A DNA stretch of 64,000 bases from Desulfobacterales bacterium (GTDB lineage Bacteria; Desulfobacterota; Desulfobacteria; Desulfobacterales; SpSt-501). Below the pieces are notes generated by a model, which was not told the DNA's origin, made no database searches, and saw nothing but the letters and a program-made list of their open reading frames with translations. Below, piece by piece: positions 48,659-57,187 of this stretch. Every line of letters starts with the position of its first letter. The first letter of the stretch is position 1. The stretch spans positions 59,069 through 123,068 of the forward strand of contig JAUQXK010000114.1 of NCBI GenBank assembly GCA_030834695.1, given 5' to 3'. The position numbers and the translations under genes were made by a program.

Positions 48659-48783
48659 GATGGCTTTGTAAAAAGCCCAAGTTCAAGGCGCGCGAATCCC
48701 GTGGAGTAAGGCGTACGTGCAGTACGCCGCAGCGACAGCGGGATGAAGCGCAACGCCGAAATTGGGTTTTTTACGAAGCCATC
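48659..48783. repeat. 125-bp near-palindromic MITE-like element
   Basis: Ends are 22-bp inverted repeats (GATGGCTTTGTAAAAAGCCCAA at 48659-48680 shares 20 of 22 bases with the reverse complement of 48762-48783). Inside, GAATCCCG / CGGGAT and GCGTAC / GTACGC continue the symmetry, so the whole element can fold on itself. It abuts the receiver gene at 48800. Confidence 0.8.
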
Positions 48784-48799
48784 AAACGCTGGAGGCTCC

Positions 48800-49636
48800 A
48801 TGGGCAACCCCATTCGCGTTCTGCTGGTCGACGACGAGGAGCGCTTCGTTCTGAACCTCGCCAAGCTGCTGCGCGGCCGCGGCTTTGACGTGGCCACCGC
48901 CCTGGACGGTGCGGCCGGGGTGGCCGCCGTAGAGAACAACGACCCCATCGATGTCGTGCTGCTCGACGTCAAAATGCCGGGCATGGACGGGATCGAGGCC
49001 CTGCGCAGAATCAAGGAGGCGTCACCGGACACCGAAGTCATCATGCTGACCGGCCACGCCAATGTCGAGACCGGCATCGAAGCCATGCGCGAGGGCGCGC
49101 TCGACTATCTCATGAAGCCCTGCGACGTCGAGGACCTGGTCGCCAAAATCACCGAGGCCCACGAGATCGAGGACATCCGGCGCCGCCCCGTGCTCTGGCC
49201 CCGCCACGTGGTGAAAGAGATCAGTTGGCCGTCCTTCATCCGCTTGGAGAGCGAAGACCCGCTGGATAAAGCCCTGAGCGTGTTCGTGCGGGAGCCGGGC
49301 ATGAGTTCACGCGACGAACTTTACATCCTGGACGCCGAGGACCGCTTCCAGGGCGTGGTGACCCGCCGCGACCTGCTGGCGGCCGCCCAGCGTCAACAGC
49401 CGGACCGCTCCATCGCCTGGGCCGAGTTGATCGGCCACCCGGAGTGGCTGCCGGCCGCGGCCCTCCGCAGCATCATGCGCCCGGGGCACCCGGTGGCGGC
49501 GGACCCCGAGGCCGACCTGGCGGAAGTCGCCCGCCTCATGTTGGGCAACAAGGTGCGCTGCATGCCGGTCCTCGATGGCGGCAAAGTCACCGGCATCGTC
49601 CGGTTGAACGACGTCCTGCAGCACCTGGCGCGCTGA
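48800..49636 (+). CDS. Response regulator: receiver fused to a CBS pair
   Basis: 278 residues. I start it at ATG 48800, which has GGAGG five bases upstream; an earlier ATG at 48743 lies inside the palindromic element. Residues 1-125 are a receiver (LLVDDEE, phosphoacceptor Asp in VVLLDVKMPGMDG, IMLTGHA, Lys in LMKPCD). Residues about 150-278 hold two CBS motifs (ELYILDAEDRFQGVVTRRDL; VRCMPVLDGGKVTGIVRLND). The output is thus probably an adenine-nucleotide-sensing module and not DNA binding. It directly precedes the kinase gene at 49738. Confidence 0.9.
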   Translation: MGNPIRVLLVDDEERFVLNLAKLLRGRGFDVATALDGAAGVAAVENNDPIDVVLLDVKMPGMDGIEALRRIKEASPDTEVIMLTGHANVETGIEAMREGALDYLMKPCDVEDLVAKITEAHEIEDIRRRPVLWPRHVVKEISWPSFIRLESEDPLDKALSVFVREPGMSSRDELYILDAEDRFQGVVTRRDLLAAAQRQQPDRSIAWAELIGHPEWLPAAALRSIMRPGHPVAADPEADLAEVARLMLGNKVRCMPVLDGGKVTGIVRLNDVLQHLAR

Positions 49637-49638
49637 AC

Positions 49639-49719
49639 GGCATAGAGCATGGAGCAAAGAGCATAGGGCAGCAGCACGCTTTTTTTTGACTCTATGCCCT
49701 CTGCCCTGTGCCCTATGCC
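49639..49719. repeat. Word-type inverted repeat (GCATAGAGCA / TCTATGCC)
   Basis: The left arm 49639-49671 uses GCATAGAGCATGGAGCA-like words; the right arm 49690-49719 reads TCTATGCCCTCTGCCCTGTG and so on. A run of eight T between the arms. Lies between the receiver-CBS gene and its kinase. Confidence 0.75.
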
Positions 49720-49737
49720 AAAAAGGAGGCTTGGTCC

Positions 49738-51420
49738 ATGTCCGCCGACGACAACACAAGGCGTGGCTCCCGAAGCGGCGACTACCCCTATTTCCGCAGT
49801 CTTTGGAACCTCGTGGTGGTCGCGCTCCTTGCCGCGGCCTTCCTGCCCCTGCTGCTGTTGGGAAGCGTCATCTACGTCTACACGACCGACACCTTGAAAA
49901 CGAACGCTGTCGCAACCCTGCGGCTCCAGGTCCAGGACCACCGCACCGTCATCGACCAGTTCCTGTCCGAACGGGCCTCCGACCTCCGGCTGATAGCAGC
50001 CAACATCGGTTATGCGGGACTCACGAACGCCGGCGGGCTCGGGCGGGCCTACCGCACCCTGCAGCAGGAGCTCGCCTGTTTCTCCGACCTGGGGGTCATC
50101 GACTCCGACGGCAACCACCGCGCCTACGTCGGGCCCTATGACCTGATGACGCGTAACTACCGCGACCACTTCTGGTTCCTTCCCACGGTGGAAAAAGGCA
50201 TCTTCATCAGCGACGTCTACCTGGGCTACCGGCAGGTCCCCCATTTCATCATCGCCGTCAAGCAGCAGGACGCGGATGGGTTCTGGATCCTGCGCGCCAC
50301 CGTGGATGCCGATTTTTTCGAACGGTTCGTCGCAGCCAGCGCGGGTGACTTCAAGGCCGAAGCCTATCTGATCAATCACGAGGGCGTGTACCAAACCCGC
50401 CCGCGCTCCGCCGGGACGCCCATGGAACGGTCGCCGTTTCCGCAAATCACCGCCTTCGACGGCATCCGCATCGAAGAGCGCGGCGAGCGCATCTTCGCCA
50501 TGGCCTGGCAGAAAACCGTGCCCTGGGTGAGCATCGTCGAAATGAACCGGGCGCACATCTTCGCCGACCTCGACCGGGCCCGCTGGATCTGCCTGTCCAC
50601 CTTCATCCTCGGCGCGCTCCTGATCATCCCGACCGTGATGCTCACCACCAACAAGCTCGTGCGCATGCTGGAGTCCAAGCGCAGGTCCCTGCGCTTCCTC
50701 GACCAGCAGTTGCAGCACGCCAGCAAAATGGCATCCTCCGGCCGGCTGGCCCAGGGAGCCCTCGAGGACATTACGGACAGCCTGGCCAATATCCACAGCG
50801 CCGCGCAGTGGCTGCGGGAGCTATGGAACCAACGCACTCAGGCCGAGCCGGACCCCGAAGACGTCCGGGGCACCCTCGAGCAGATCGAGGCCGAGGTCCA
50901 CCGCAGCGAAAATGCCGTCAAGCGCGGCCTCGATCTGGCCCGGCCGTCGGCCGGACCGGTTTGCATCGACCTGAACATCCATGAACTCATCGGCGAACTC
51001 CTGGACCTCATGCGGCGCGAGCTCCACTTCAAGCGCATCCGCGTGGAACGTGATTCGCCCGATCCGACCGTCACGGTCTGCAGCGACCCGGACGGCCTGC
51101 GGCAGGTGCTCCAGAACCTCATCAGCAACGCCGTCGCCGCCACGCCGGACGGCGGCGACATCGCGATCGGCTCCCGGCTGGAGAGGGGCCGGCTGATTCT
51201 GACGGTTGTCGACAGCGGCCCCGGCATCCCGGCCGGGGACTTCGAGAAAATCTTCGAGCCGCTCTACACCACCCGACCCGAGGGGCTGGGCCTGGGGCTC
51301 ACCATCAGCCGCACGATCGTCGAACGCCTGGGCGGGACCCTCTCCGCCCGCAACGAGCCCGGCCGCGGGGCGGCGTTTACGGCGGAGCTGCCGCTGCAGG
51401 CAGGAAGGACTGAGGGCTGA
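49738..51420 (+). CDS. Cache sensor kinase paralogue lacking the phosphoacceptor His
   Basis: 560 residues from ATG 49738 (AAGGAGG upstream). Helix about 24-46, periplasmic dCache sensor to about 280 (KGIFISDVYLGYRQVPHFII is shared with the kinases at 54046 and 62615), second helix about 284-304, then the dimerisation domain. Where the paralogues read [12 protein letters not shown] this one reads QGALEDITDSLA: the His is Glu 343 (codon 50764-50766). The ATPase domain keeps LQNLISNAVAATP, DSGPGIP, FEPLYTT and GLGLGLTIS. It may bind ATP but cannot autophosphorylate at the usual site; a regulatory or phosphatase-like role toward the receiver-CBS protein is possible. Confidence 0.9.
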   Translation: MSADDNTRRGSRSGDYPYFRSLWNLVVVALLAAAFLPLLLLGSVIYVYTTDTLKTNAVATLRLQVQDHRTVIDQFLSERASDLRLIAANIGYAGLTNAGGLGRAYRTLQQELACFSDLGVIDSDGNHRAYVGPYDLMTRNYRDHFWFLPTVEKGIFISDVYLGYRQVPHFIIAVKQQDADGFWILRATVDADFFERFVAASAGDFKAEAYLINHEGVYQTRPRSAGTPMERSPFPQITAFDGIRIEERGERIFAMAWQKTVPWVSIVEMNRAHIFADLDRARWICLSTFILGALLIIPTVMLTTNKLVRMLESKRRSLRFLDQQLQHASKMASSGRLAQGALEDITDSLANIHSAAQWLRELWNQRTQAEPDPEDVRGTLEQIEAEVHRSENAVKRGLDLARPSAGPVCIDLNIHELIGELLDLMRRELHFKRIRVERDSPDPTVTVCSDPDGLRQVLQNLISNAVAATPDGGDIAIGSRLERGRLILTVVDSGPGIPAGDFEKIFEPLYTTRPEGLGLGLTISRTIVERLGGTLSARNEPGRGAAFTAELPLQAGRTEG

Positions 51421-51469
51421 GGGCTGAGGACTGAGAAGGCTGCCTCTCTGACTCAGTCCGCAGTCCTCA
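51407..51469. repeat. Word-type inverted repeat (GGACTGAGGGCTGAG)
   Basis: The left arm 51407-51437 repeats GGACTGA and GGGCTGA; the right arm 51450-51469 is GACTCAGTCCGCAGTCCTCA. The left arm encodes the last residues and stop of the kinase gene, so the repeat intrudes into coding sequence. Confidence 0.7.
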
Positions 51470-51487
51470 CACCCCGTTACTCGTTTC

Positions 51488-53821
51488 GTGATCAAACGCG
51501 AGCACATAAAACAGGCCATCGACGCCATCTCGGAGCGGGCGCCTGCCATCGGGCGCGCGCTGGACGAACTGCTCGGGATGGGCCGCATCGAGGTCGCCGC
51601 CCCATCGGAGGACGCCGACACCGGTACCGATTTTTATTTCCTGTTCGACCAGGAAAAGGTCCGGGTCAAGAAGTTCATCTTCATCAACGAGGGCGCGGCG
51701 CCCATCGAGCGCGGCCTGATCATCAAATACGGGGAGCTCCTTCGCAAGCGCGAACTGATCGAGGGGCGGCGGGAGCGTGACTTTCTGCGAGCCGCCCGGG
51801 ACGTCCGGCGCGCCGGACTCCGGCTGATGGTGGAATACGAGATCGAAAACGCCATTCAACGGACCCGCAGGGCATCGGACGCCGGCACACCCGGCGGTGT
51901 GGATGAGCGGGTCGCCCTTCTGAACAGCCTGAAATCGGAAAACCCGGCCGAGGGGGTCCCGACCTCCTCGCGGGATGACCGGGTGATCTTCTGCGGCGCG
52001 GTTGACGACGGCCGACCGGCTCTTTTCATTCCCTTCGCCTTCAACTTGGAAGCCCTGATGCAAGTGGCGGACATCAATCTCGAATTTTTTCACGTTCGTT
52101 TCCTGCTCGCCTGCCTCTCGCGCGGCCAGGATCACCACCTCTTCGCCTGTGCGGTGGACGGCCGCATCGTCGGGATGCTGTTCCTGTCCTTGAAAAGCGC
52201 CCTGTTCTACTCCGGCCTTGAAATCAAGTACATCGCCACTCTGCGGGGACGGCGCAGCGACGACGAGGAGCCGCCTCCCCACGGCGTCGGCCGCTTTCTG
52301 GTGGCTGGGACCTGGCTGCTCTGGAGGACCGTCTACCGCAAGGCCCGAGAAATCGTCCTGGATTCCGAAGCCGGCGCCCGCCGGTTTTACGAACACCATG
52401 GATTTGCGTCCAAGGGCCCCCACCGGTATGTTCTCTCCAAACCCAGCCCGGATTTGCTGCGCACGATCCTGATCATGGCCGAAAACCGGCCGGACCTCCC
52501 GCCCCGAGTGGCGGTCGAACTCGCCGATCTCGTCATGAAGCGCATCAAACAGCTGCGTCGGCGCAGCCGGGATGAGCACGAACGCAGGCTGCACGCGCAG
52601 GTGGAAGCCCTGGCACAGACGGCACTCTCCTCCTGCGCCCATCCGGTCATCGCCACCGCCGCCACCCGGGGGTTGCTGCGCTGCCGGCGGAGCCTCTCCG
52701 AACTGGAACACCTGCTCGCCGTCGCCTCCCAGAATCCTCAAGTCCGCAAGGCGTTCCTGCCGGGAGCATCCCCCGTTGTGGGCGTGGTCAGCGACGACCG
52801 CTTCACCCAGCACCTTGAAAACATCTTCCACCTGGAAAACGCCAAGCGCTACGAGGCGATCCGCTCCGTTCTGGAGGACCCGTCGTTTTCCGGGAAACTG
52901 GAACGAATCGCTCCGCGTCCGGCAATCCCGGACGAGCTGGCCTGGGTCCACACACCCGCCTACGTCGAGCGGGTGGCGCAAACCGCGGGCCGGCCGCTCA
53001 CGTCCTTCGACCTCGACACCCAGACCACCGAAAAGTCCTACGAAACGGCCTGCCTGGCGGTGGGCGCGGTGTTCAACCTGGTGGAGGAGATCTGGTCCGG
53101 CCGCATCCAGCGCGGGTTTGCCGCGGTCCGGCCGCCCGGCCACCATGCCGAGCCGGGCCGCGGCATGGGATTCTGCCTGTTCAACAACACGGCCCTCGGA
53201 GCGCGCTACCTTCAGCGGCGCCACGGCCTGAAACGCATCATGATGGTCGACATCGACGCCCACCACGGCAACGGCACGCAGGCGGTATTCTATGACACGG
53301 ACGAAGTGCTCTGCGTGTCGATTCACCAGTTTCCGGGGTTTCCGGGCACCGGCAAGCTCGGCGAGGTGGGGCGCGGAAAAGGGGAAGGCTTCACGGTAAA
53401 CGTGCCCCTGCGCAAAGGGCACGGCGACGCGGATTTTTTGTGCATCCTGCACTTTCTGGTTCGGCCGCTGGCCAGGGCCTATCAACCCGAGATCATCCTG
53501 GTGCCCTGCGGCTTCGATCTTTGGGCGCACGACCGGCTGGCTGAAATGCGCGTCTCGTCCGAGGGCTACGGATTGATCACCGCTATGCTGGCGGACATGG
53601 CCGCCGAAGTCTGCCACGGCCGGATTGCGTTCGTCATGGAGGGCGGCTACAGCGCCGAGGGGATCCGCGAATGCGGCTTCAAGGTGATCCAATCCCTCTG
53701 CCGTCCTTCCCCGTCGAACCTCGAGACGCTGCAGAAGATCGAGGGTGAAGACCCCTCGAAGCTGGGTGCCCTCAAAAAAGCCATCGAAATTCAACGCAAA
53801 TACTGGGATGTGCTGAAATAA
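51488..53821 (+). CDS. GNAT acetyltransferase fused to class II-type histone deacetylase-like domain
   Basis: 777 residues, starting at GTG 51488 without a clear ribosome-binding site. Residues 1-160 are a charged unknown region. About 165-320 look like a GNAT fold: HLFACAVDGRIVGMLFLSLK, EIKYIATLRGRRS, GVGRFLVAGTWLLWRTVYRK and RRFYEHHGF. About 425-765 are an HDAC/acetoin-utilisation-type deacetylase: catalytic RPPGHHAEPGRGMGFC (548-563), zinc ligands in DIDAHHGNGTQ (Asp 590, His 592) and CGFDLWAHD (Asp 677), and MEGGYS with the catalytic Tyr 721. Acetylating and deacetylating domains in one chain suggest control of protein or small-molecule acetylation. It lies between two Cache kinases. Confidence 0.88.
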   Translation: MIKREHIKQAIDAISERAPAIGRALDELLGMGRIEVAAPSEDADTGTDFYFLFDQEKVRVKKFIFINEGAAPIERGLIIKYGELLRKRELIEGRRERDFLRAARDVRRAGLRLMVEYEIENAIQRTRRASDAGTPGGVDERVALLNSLKSENPAEGVPTSSRDDRVIFCGAVDDGRPALFIPFAFNLEALMQVADINLEFFHVRFLLACLSRGQDHHLFACAVDGRIVGMLFLSLKSALFYSGLEIKYIATLRGRRSDDEEPPPHGVGRFLVAGTWLLWRTVYRKAREIVLDSEAGARRFYEHHGFASKGPHRYVLSKPSPDLLRTILIMAENRPDLPPRVAVELADLVMKRIKQLRRRSRDEHERRLHAQVEALAQTALSSCAHPVIATAATRGLLRCRRSLSELEHLLAVASQNPQVRKAFLPGASPVVGVVSDDRFTQHLENIFHLENAKRYEAIRSVLEDPSFSGKLERIAPRPAIPDELAWVHTPAYVERVAQTAGRPLTSFDLDTQTTEKSYETACLAVGAVFNLVEEIWSGRIQRGFAAVRPPGHHAEPGRGMGFCLFNNTALGARYLQRRHGLKRIMMVDIDAHHGNGTQAVFYDTDEVLCVSIHQFPGFPGTGKLGEVGRGKGEGFTVNVPLRKGHGDADFLCILHFLVRPLARAYQPEIILVPCGFDLWAHDRLAEMRVSSEGYGLITAMLADMAAEVCHGRIAFVMEGGYSAEGIRECGFKVIQSLCRPSPSNLETLQKIEGEDPSKLGALKKAIEIQRKYWDVLK

Positions 53822-53829
53822 GCAATACC

Positions 53830-53860
53830 CATGCATGTCACCTGGGAGATGACATGCATG
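53830..53860 (+). promoter_or_regulatory. 31-bp perfect palindrome containing type-B site B3
   Basis: CATGCATGTCA-N9-TGACATGCATG, nine bases after the deacetylase stop. Its core 53836-53854 reads TGTCACCT-GGG-AGATGACA, both halves fitting TGTCAYCY. The centre is 105 bp before the sigma-54-like element at 53950. There is no T-run, so I favour an activator site over a terminator, though it could also act as a transcript-end hairpin. Confidence 0.55.
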
Positions 53861-53949
53861 CCGCCTCATGCCGGAGGAAGGCCCGGGCAAACGCCTACCC
53901 CGCCAGGATCCCCGGGCATCGCTCTTCGCCGGCGCGCCGTTATCGCGGA

Positions 53950-53965
53950 TGGCATGCTTATTGTA
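53950..53965 (+). promoter_or_regulatory. Sigma-54-like promoter B3
   Basis: TGGCAT-GCTTA-TTGTA. Good -24 and spacing; the -12 GC reads GT. About 95 bases upstream of ATG 54046. Confidence 0.35.
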
Positions 53966-54045
53966 GATCCTAAGCAAGGTGATTAAGAACAAGCAACGGA
54001 CCGTCAGCCAAGGCCCGTGACGATTTGGAAAACTTTGAGGCAAAG

Positions 54046-55842
54046 ATGAAGGTCCCCCACATCGCCCACGACGGATCGGAAGCCGCAGAAGGGCCGGACC
54101 TCGCTGGCGAGCGCCGGGCCACCTATTCGCGGCTGTTCTGGCGGTTCGTGTGGCTGACCATTTTGTGTTCGCTCGTCCCGTTGCTGCTGGTGGGTTGGGG
54201 CATCAACCTGCACTACAGCCAATTTGCCCGCGAGCGCATGCTCAATTTCCTGCAGACCCAGGTGGAGGATCACCGCAAAGACATCGAACGGTTCCTGAGC
54301 GAGCAAACCTCCAAGCTGCAGCTGATCGCCCGCACGCACGAACTGGAACAGCTCATCAAACCCGGCTCGCTGCAGACGGTTTTCGAGCTTTTCAACCAGG
54401 ACATCCGGACCTTGACGGACCTCGGCGTCATCGCTGAGAACGGCTATCATCTCGCCTATGTAGGCGCCTACGATCTCTGGGCCCGCAACTACTCCAGGGA
54501 ATTCTGGTTCGACCAGGCCATGCAGAAAGGTATTTACGTCAGCGACATGTTCATGGGTTTCCGCAAGGAACCGCACTTCATCATCGCGGTTACGCACTCG
54601 AAGGGCGACCGGAAATGGATCCTGCGGGCCACCATCAACACGGAGGCGTTTCGCTCTCTGGTTGAAAACGTGCGCATCGGCAGGACCGGCCAGGTCTACC
54701 TCCTGAACGCGGAGGGAGTCTTCCAAACCAGCGCGCGCGTGAGCGGCGCCATCATGGAGAAATCCTCATATCCCATGGAGTCCTATCACGAAGGCCTCCG
54801 AACCCGGACGCTGGACGGCTTGAGGGATGCCCAGGGCCGGGAGCGACCGCGCCAAATCGCCTGCCAGGCCTGGCTGCAAGACCCGCGCTGGCTCTTGGTC
54901 GTGAAACAGGATTACGACGAGGCGTTCGCCGACGTGAATCACGCCAACACCTGGACCCTCGTTTTTCTGCATCTCAGCGCGGCCAGCATCCTGGTGGTGA
55001 CGGTCTTCATCACCCGTCACATGATCACGAGCATCAAACGCCGCGACGCCGAAGCCGACCGGCTCAACCAGCAACTGCTCCAGACCGGCAAGCTCGCGTC
55101 CATCGGCGAGCTGTCGGCCGGAGTGGCCCACGAGATCAACAACCCACTGGCCATCATCCTGACCGAACGTCAGCTGCTGCTGGACGCCGCCCGTCAGACC
55201 CCTATCACGGACCCGGAGTTCCAGGAGCAGTTCTCGGATTCCATGAACCAGATCGACCTCCAGGTGCAACGCTGCAAGCGCATCACCCAGAACCTGCTGC
55301 GCTTCTCGCGGCGCACCAAGTCCATGATCGAGAAGGTGGACCTCAACGGCTTCATTCAGGAGGTGGTCGATCTGATGGAGCGCGAAGCGCGCACCAGCGG
55401 CATCAAATTCTTCAGCGAGCCGGATCTCGCTCTGCCGCCCGTGTCGTCTGACCCGTCTCAGCTCCAGCAGGTCTTCCTGAACCTGATCACCAACGCCATC
55501 GATGCCCACGACGGCAAGCCTTACGGATCCATCCGCATCAGCACCCGGGCGGACGCCGAGCGGCAGATGGCCACCGTGAAGGTCGCCGACGCCGGGGCGG
55601 GCATCAAACCGGAGCACCTGAGCCGCATTTTTGACCCGTTTTTCACCACCAAGGCCGTGGGCAAAGGGACGGGCCTGGGGCTGTCGATCTGCTTCAGCAT
55701 CGTCAAGCGGCTGGGTGGCAGCCTGACGGTTCAAAGCGAAGTGGGCAAGGGCACCGAATTCACCATCCAGCTGCCCTACACTCCTCCCAAGGAATTGCAG
55801 GACAGCCTGAGCACGAAACGTTCGCCCAAACCGGCGGCGTGA
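54046..55842 (+). CDS. Cache-domain sensor histidine kinase
   Basis: 598 residues from ATG 54046, with GAGG upstream; a TTG at 54025 would add seven residues. Helix about 33-54, periplasmic dCache sensor with [20 protein letters not shown] and [15 protein letters not shown], second helix about 304-324, H-box [19 protein letters not shown] with His 362, and a complete ATPase domain ([40 protein letters not shown]). It shares its whole layout with the kinases at 49738 and 62615. The receiver gene follows after 13 bases and is its probable partner. Confidence 0.93.
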   Translation: MKVPHIAHDGSEAAEGPDLAGERRATYSRLFWRFVWLTILCSLVPLLLVGWGINLHYSQFARERMLNFLQTQVEDHRKDIERFLSEQTSKLQLIARTHELEQLIKPGSLQTVFELFNQDIRTLTDLGVIAENGYHLAYVGAYDLWARNYSREFWFDQAMQKGIYVSDMFMGFRKEPHFIIAVTHSKGDRKWILRATINTEAFRSLVENVRIGRTGQVYLLNAEGVFQTSARVSGAIMEKSSYPMESYHEGLRTRTLDGLRDAQGRERPRQIACQAWLQDPRWLLVVKQDYDEAFADVNHANTWTLVFLHLSAASILVVTVFITRHMITSIKRRDAEADRLNQQLLQTGKLASIGELSAGVAHEINNPLAIILTERQLLLDAARQTPITDPEFQEQFSDSMNQIDLQVQRCKRITQNLLRFSRRTKSMIEKVDLNGFIQEVVDLMEREARTSGIKFFSEPDLALPPVSSDPSQLQQVFLNLITNAIDAHDGKPYGSIRISTRADAERQMATVKVADAGAGIKPEHLSRIFDPFFTTKAVGKGTGLGLSICFSIVKRLGGSLTVQSEVGKGTEFTIQLPYTPPKELQDSLSTKRSPKPAA

Positions 55843-55855
55843 AAGGAGACGGCGC

Positions 55856-56236
55856 ATGCCTGGATTTAGAGTTCTGCTGGTCGACGACGAGACCATCTTC
55901 ACCAAGAATATCTCCAAGCTCCTGAAGAACCGGGGCTATGAGATCACTGCCGTGAACAGCGGCGATGCGGCCATCCGGGAGCTCGAGCAGAACCCCGTTG
56001 ATGTCATCGTGCTTGACTTGAAAATGCCGGGCATGGACGGCATCGCCACCCTGAAGGAAATCATCAAACTGGGCCTCTTCGCAGAAACCCTGATCCTGAC
56101 CGGCCACGGCTCAATCGACAGCGCGCTGGAAGCCATGAAACTGGGCGCCTACGACTACCTGACCAAGCCCTGCGAAATCGATGAACTGGTCGCCAAGATA
56201 GAGTCGGCCTGGGGGAAAAAGAAAGAAGCCAACTGA
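55856..56236 (+). CDS. Stand-alone receiver protein
   Basis: 126 residues, GGAG upstream of ATG 55856. Complete receiver: VLLVDDET, phosphoacceptor Asp in VIVLDLKMPGMDG, LILTGHGS, Lys in YLTKPCEI, ending in a basic KKKEAN tail. No output domain, so it works by binding another protein or as a phosphate relay. Very similar to the receiver part of the protein at 48800 and to that at 57188. Confidence 0.92.
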   Translation: MPGFRVLLVDDETIFTKNISKLLKNRGYEITAVNSGDAAIRELEQNPVDVIVLDLKMPGMDGIATLKEIIKLGLFAETLILTGHGSIDSALEAMKLGAYDYLTKPCEIDELVAKIESAWGKKKEAN

Positions 56237-56244
56237 AGACCTCC

Positions 56245-56272
56245 ATTTACAGCGTGTAAAAATTCTGGACAG
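56245..56272 (+). promoter_or_regulatory. Type-A upstream activator palindrome, site A3
   Basis: ATTTAC-AGCGT-GTAAAA (56245-56261) and, six bases later, GACAG (56268-56272). The centre is 116 bp before the -24 box at 56369. Confidence 0.7.
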
Positions 56273-56329
56273 CCGGCGGTGTCCGCACGGGCCGCGCATC
56301 TCATCCGCTCCCCTAAAAAAATCCATATG

Positions 56330-56342
56330 GTTCAATCGGTTG
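56330..56342 (+). promoter_or_regulatory. IHF-like site at A3
   Basis: GTTCAATCGGTTG, sharing TCAATCGGTT with the A1 site, again 39 bp before the -24 box; two mismatches to the IHF consensus. Confidence 0.45.
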
Positions 56343-56368
56343 GCCGTGCCTTTAGGCCAGAATCCGTT

Positions 56369-56384
56369 TGGCACATGAGTTGCT
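56369..56384 (+). promoter_or_regulatory. Sigma-54 promoter A3
   Basis: TGGCAC-ATGAG-TTGCT, a perfect -24/-12 match. The next gene begins at 56625; a repeat (56413-56530) lies in the leader. Confidence 0.85.
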
Positions 56385-56412
56385 CTGCAAGCCAATTAAT
56401 GATGGACGCGTA

Positions 56413-56530
56413 AAAGGTCGTCACTCCCGCGGAAGCCGGAGTCCAGGGGATTTCTAACTGCTTGTAAATGCTTGATTCCGGCTTTCGCCGGAATGACAAA
56501 ATAACAGCATTCTCAGACTTTCTGCGAGTT
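56413..56530. repeat. Dispersed palindromic repeat in the A3 leader
   Basis: Begins GTCACTCCCGCGGAAGCCGG and contains ATTCCGGCTTTCGCCGGAAT in the opposite orientation, so it has inverted ends. It seems to be inserted between the sigma-54 promoter and its first gene. Confidence 0.75.
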
Positions 56531-56624
56531 CATCAATAATAACCGAAATAACCGACTGCCGATCGGTACCCGTCAGGCACCGTTATTCGAGGCATCTAAC
56601 CTAAGCCTAACGCTCGGAGTCCGA

Positions 56625-57041
56625 GTGCGAAACGTTTTTACCATTTTGATCGCTGACCGCAACCCGCGGGTGAGGGGTTTCCTGGAACGCGAAATGAGTG
56701 CCGCGGGCTATCGGATCCGGCTGGCGGAAAGCGCCGGCGACCTCCTCCAATGGGCGTTCGATCGCGACCCGGTTGATCTCATTATCCTGGACCCGGACCT
56801 TCCCGACGCCGCCGACTCGCAGTTCATGAATACGCTTCGCAAATGCAACCCGCAGGTGCCGGTCATCATCCATGCCCATCCAGGGCAGGGTCTGGCGGAG
56901 CCGGACGCCGCGAAGTCGTTCATCGTGGTTGAGAAAGGCGGCAGCAGCGTCGAGCGGTTGAAGGAGGTGGCCGGGCACCTCCTGAAGCATCCTCACCCGG
57001 CTTCCTGCAAGCCCCTGAGCACCGCGCCTTTTGAACATTAG
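56625..57041 (+). CDS. Divergent receiver-like protein
   Basis: 138 residues, GTG start at 56625. The receiver fold is visible but altered: the acidic pair reads IADRNP (one Asp), the phosphoacceptor region LIILDPDLPD keeps its Asp, the usual Thr of LTGHA is replaced (VIIHAHPGQG), and a Lys remains in VVEKGGS. About 20 extra Pro/Cys/His-containing residues end the protein. It may not switch by normal phosphorylation. It is the first gene after sigma-54 promoter A3 and is followed by another receiver. Confidence 0.75.
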   Translation: MRNVFTILIADRNPRVRGFLEREMSAAGYRIRLAESAGDLLQWAFDRDPVDLIILDPDLPDAADSQFMNTLRKCNPQVPVIIHAHPGQGLAEPDAAKSFIVVEKGGSSVERLKEVAGHLLKHPHPASCKPLSTAPFEH

Positions 57042-57187
57042 CAAAAACCCAACGGGTCAACGCCTGCTCGTGCCCCTCCGGCTCCAAGAAAATGATTGAA
57101 TTTATGATTGGGAGCTTATATACGTGCTATCTTGCGTAACATAGGCCTTTGGGGACCGAGCGGCTGGATCGGCGAGGAGGAAAATCC

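Noticed and set aside
48743..48799. Upstream ATG extending the receiver-CBS protein by 19 residues
   Set aside because: It lies inside the palindromic element; ATG 48800 has its own GGAGG and gives the normal receiver start.
53830..53860. Perfect 11-bp hairpin after the deacetylase gene read as a terminator
   Set aside because: No T-run follows on either strand, and its core matches the type-B activator palindrome at the right distance from a promoter-like element. A role at the transcript end is not excluded.
51467..54043. Long minus-strand open frame of about 858 codons
   Set aside because: Antisense shadow of the GNAT-deacetylase gene, with no recognisable motif of its own.
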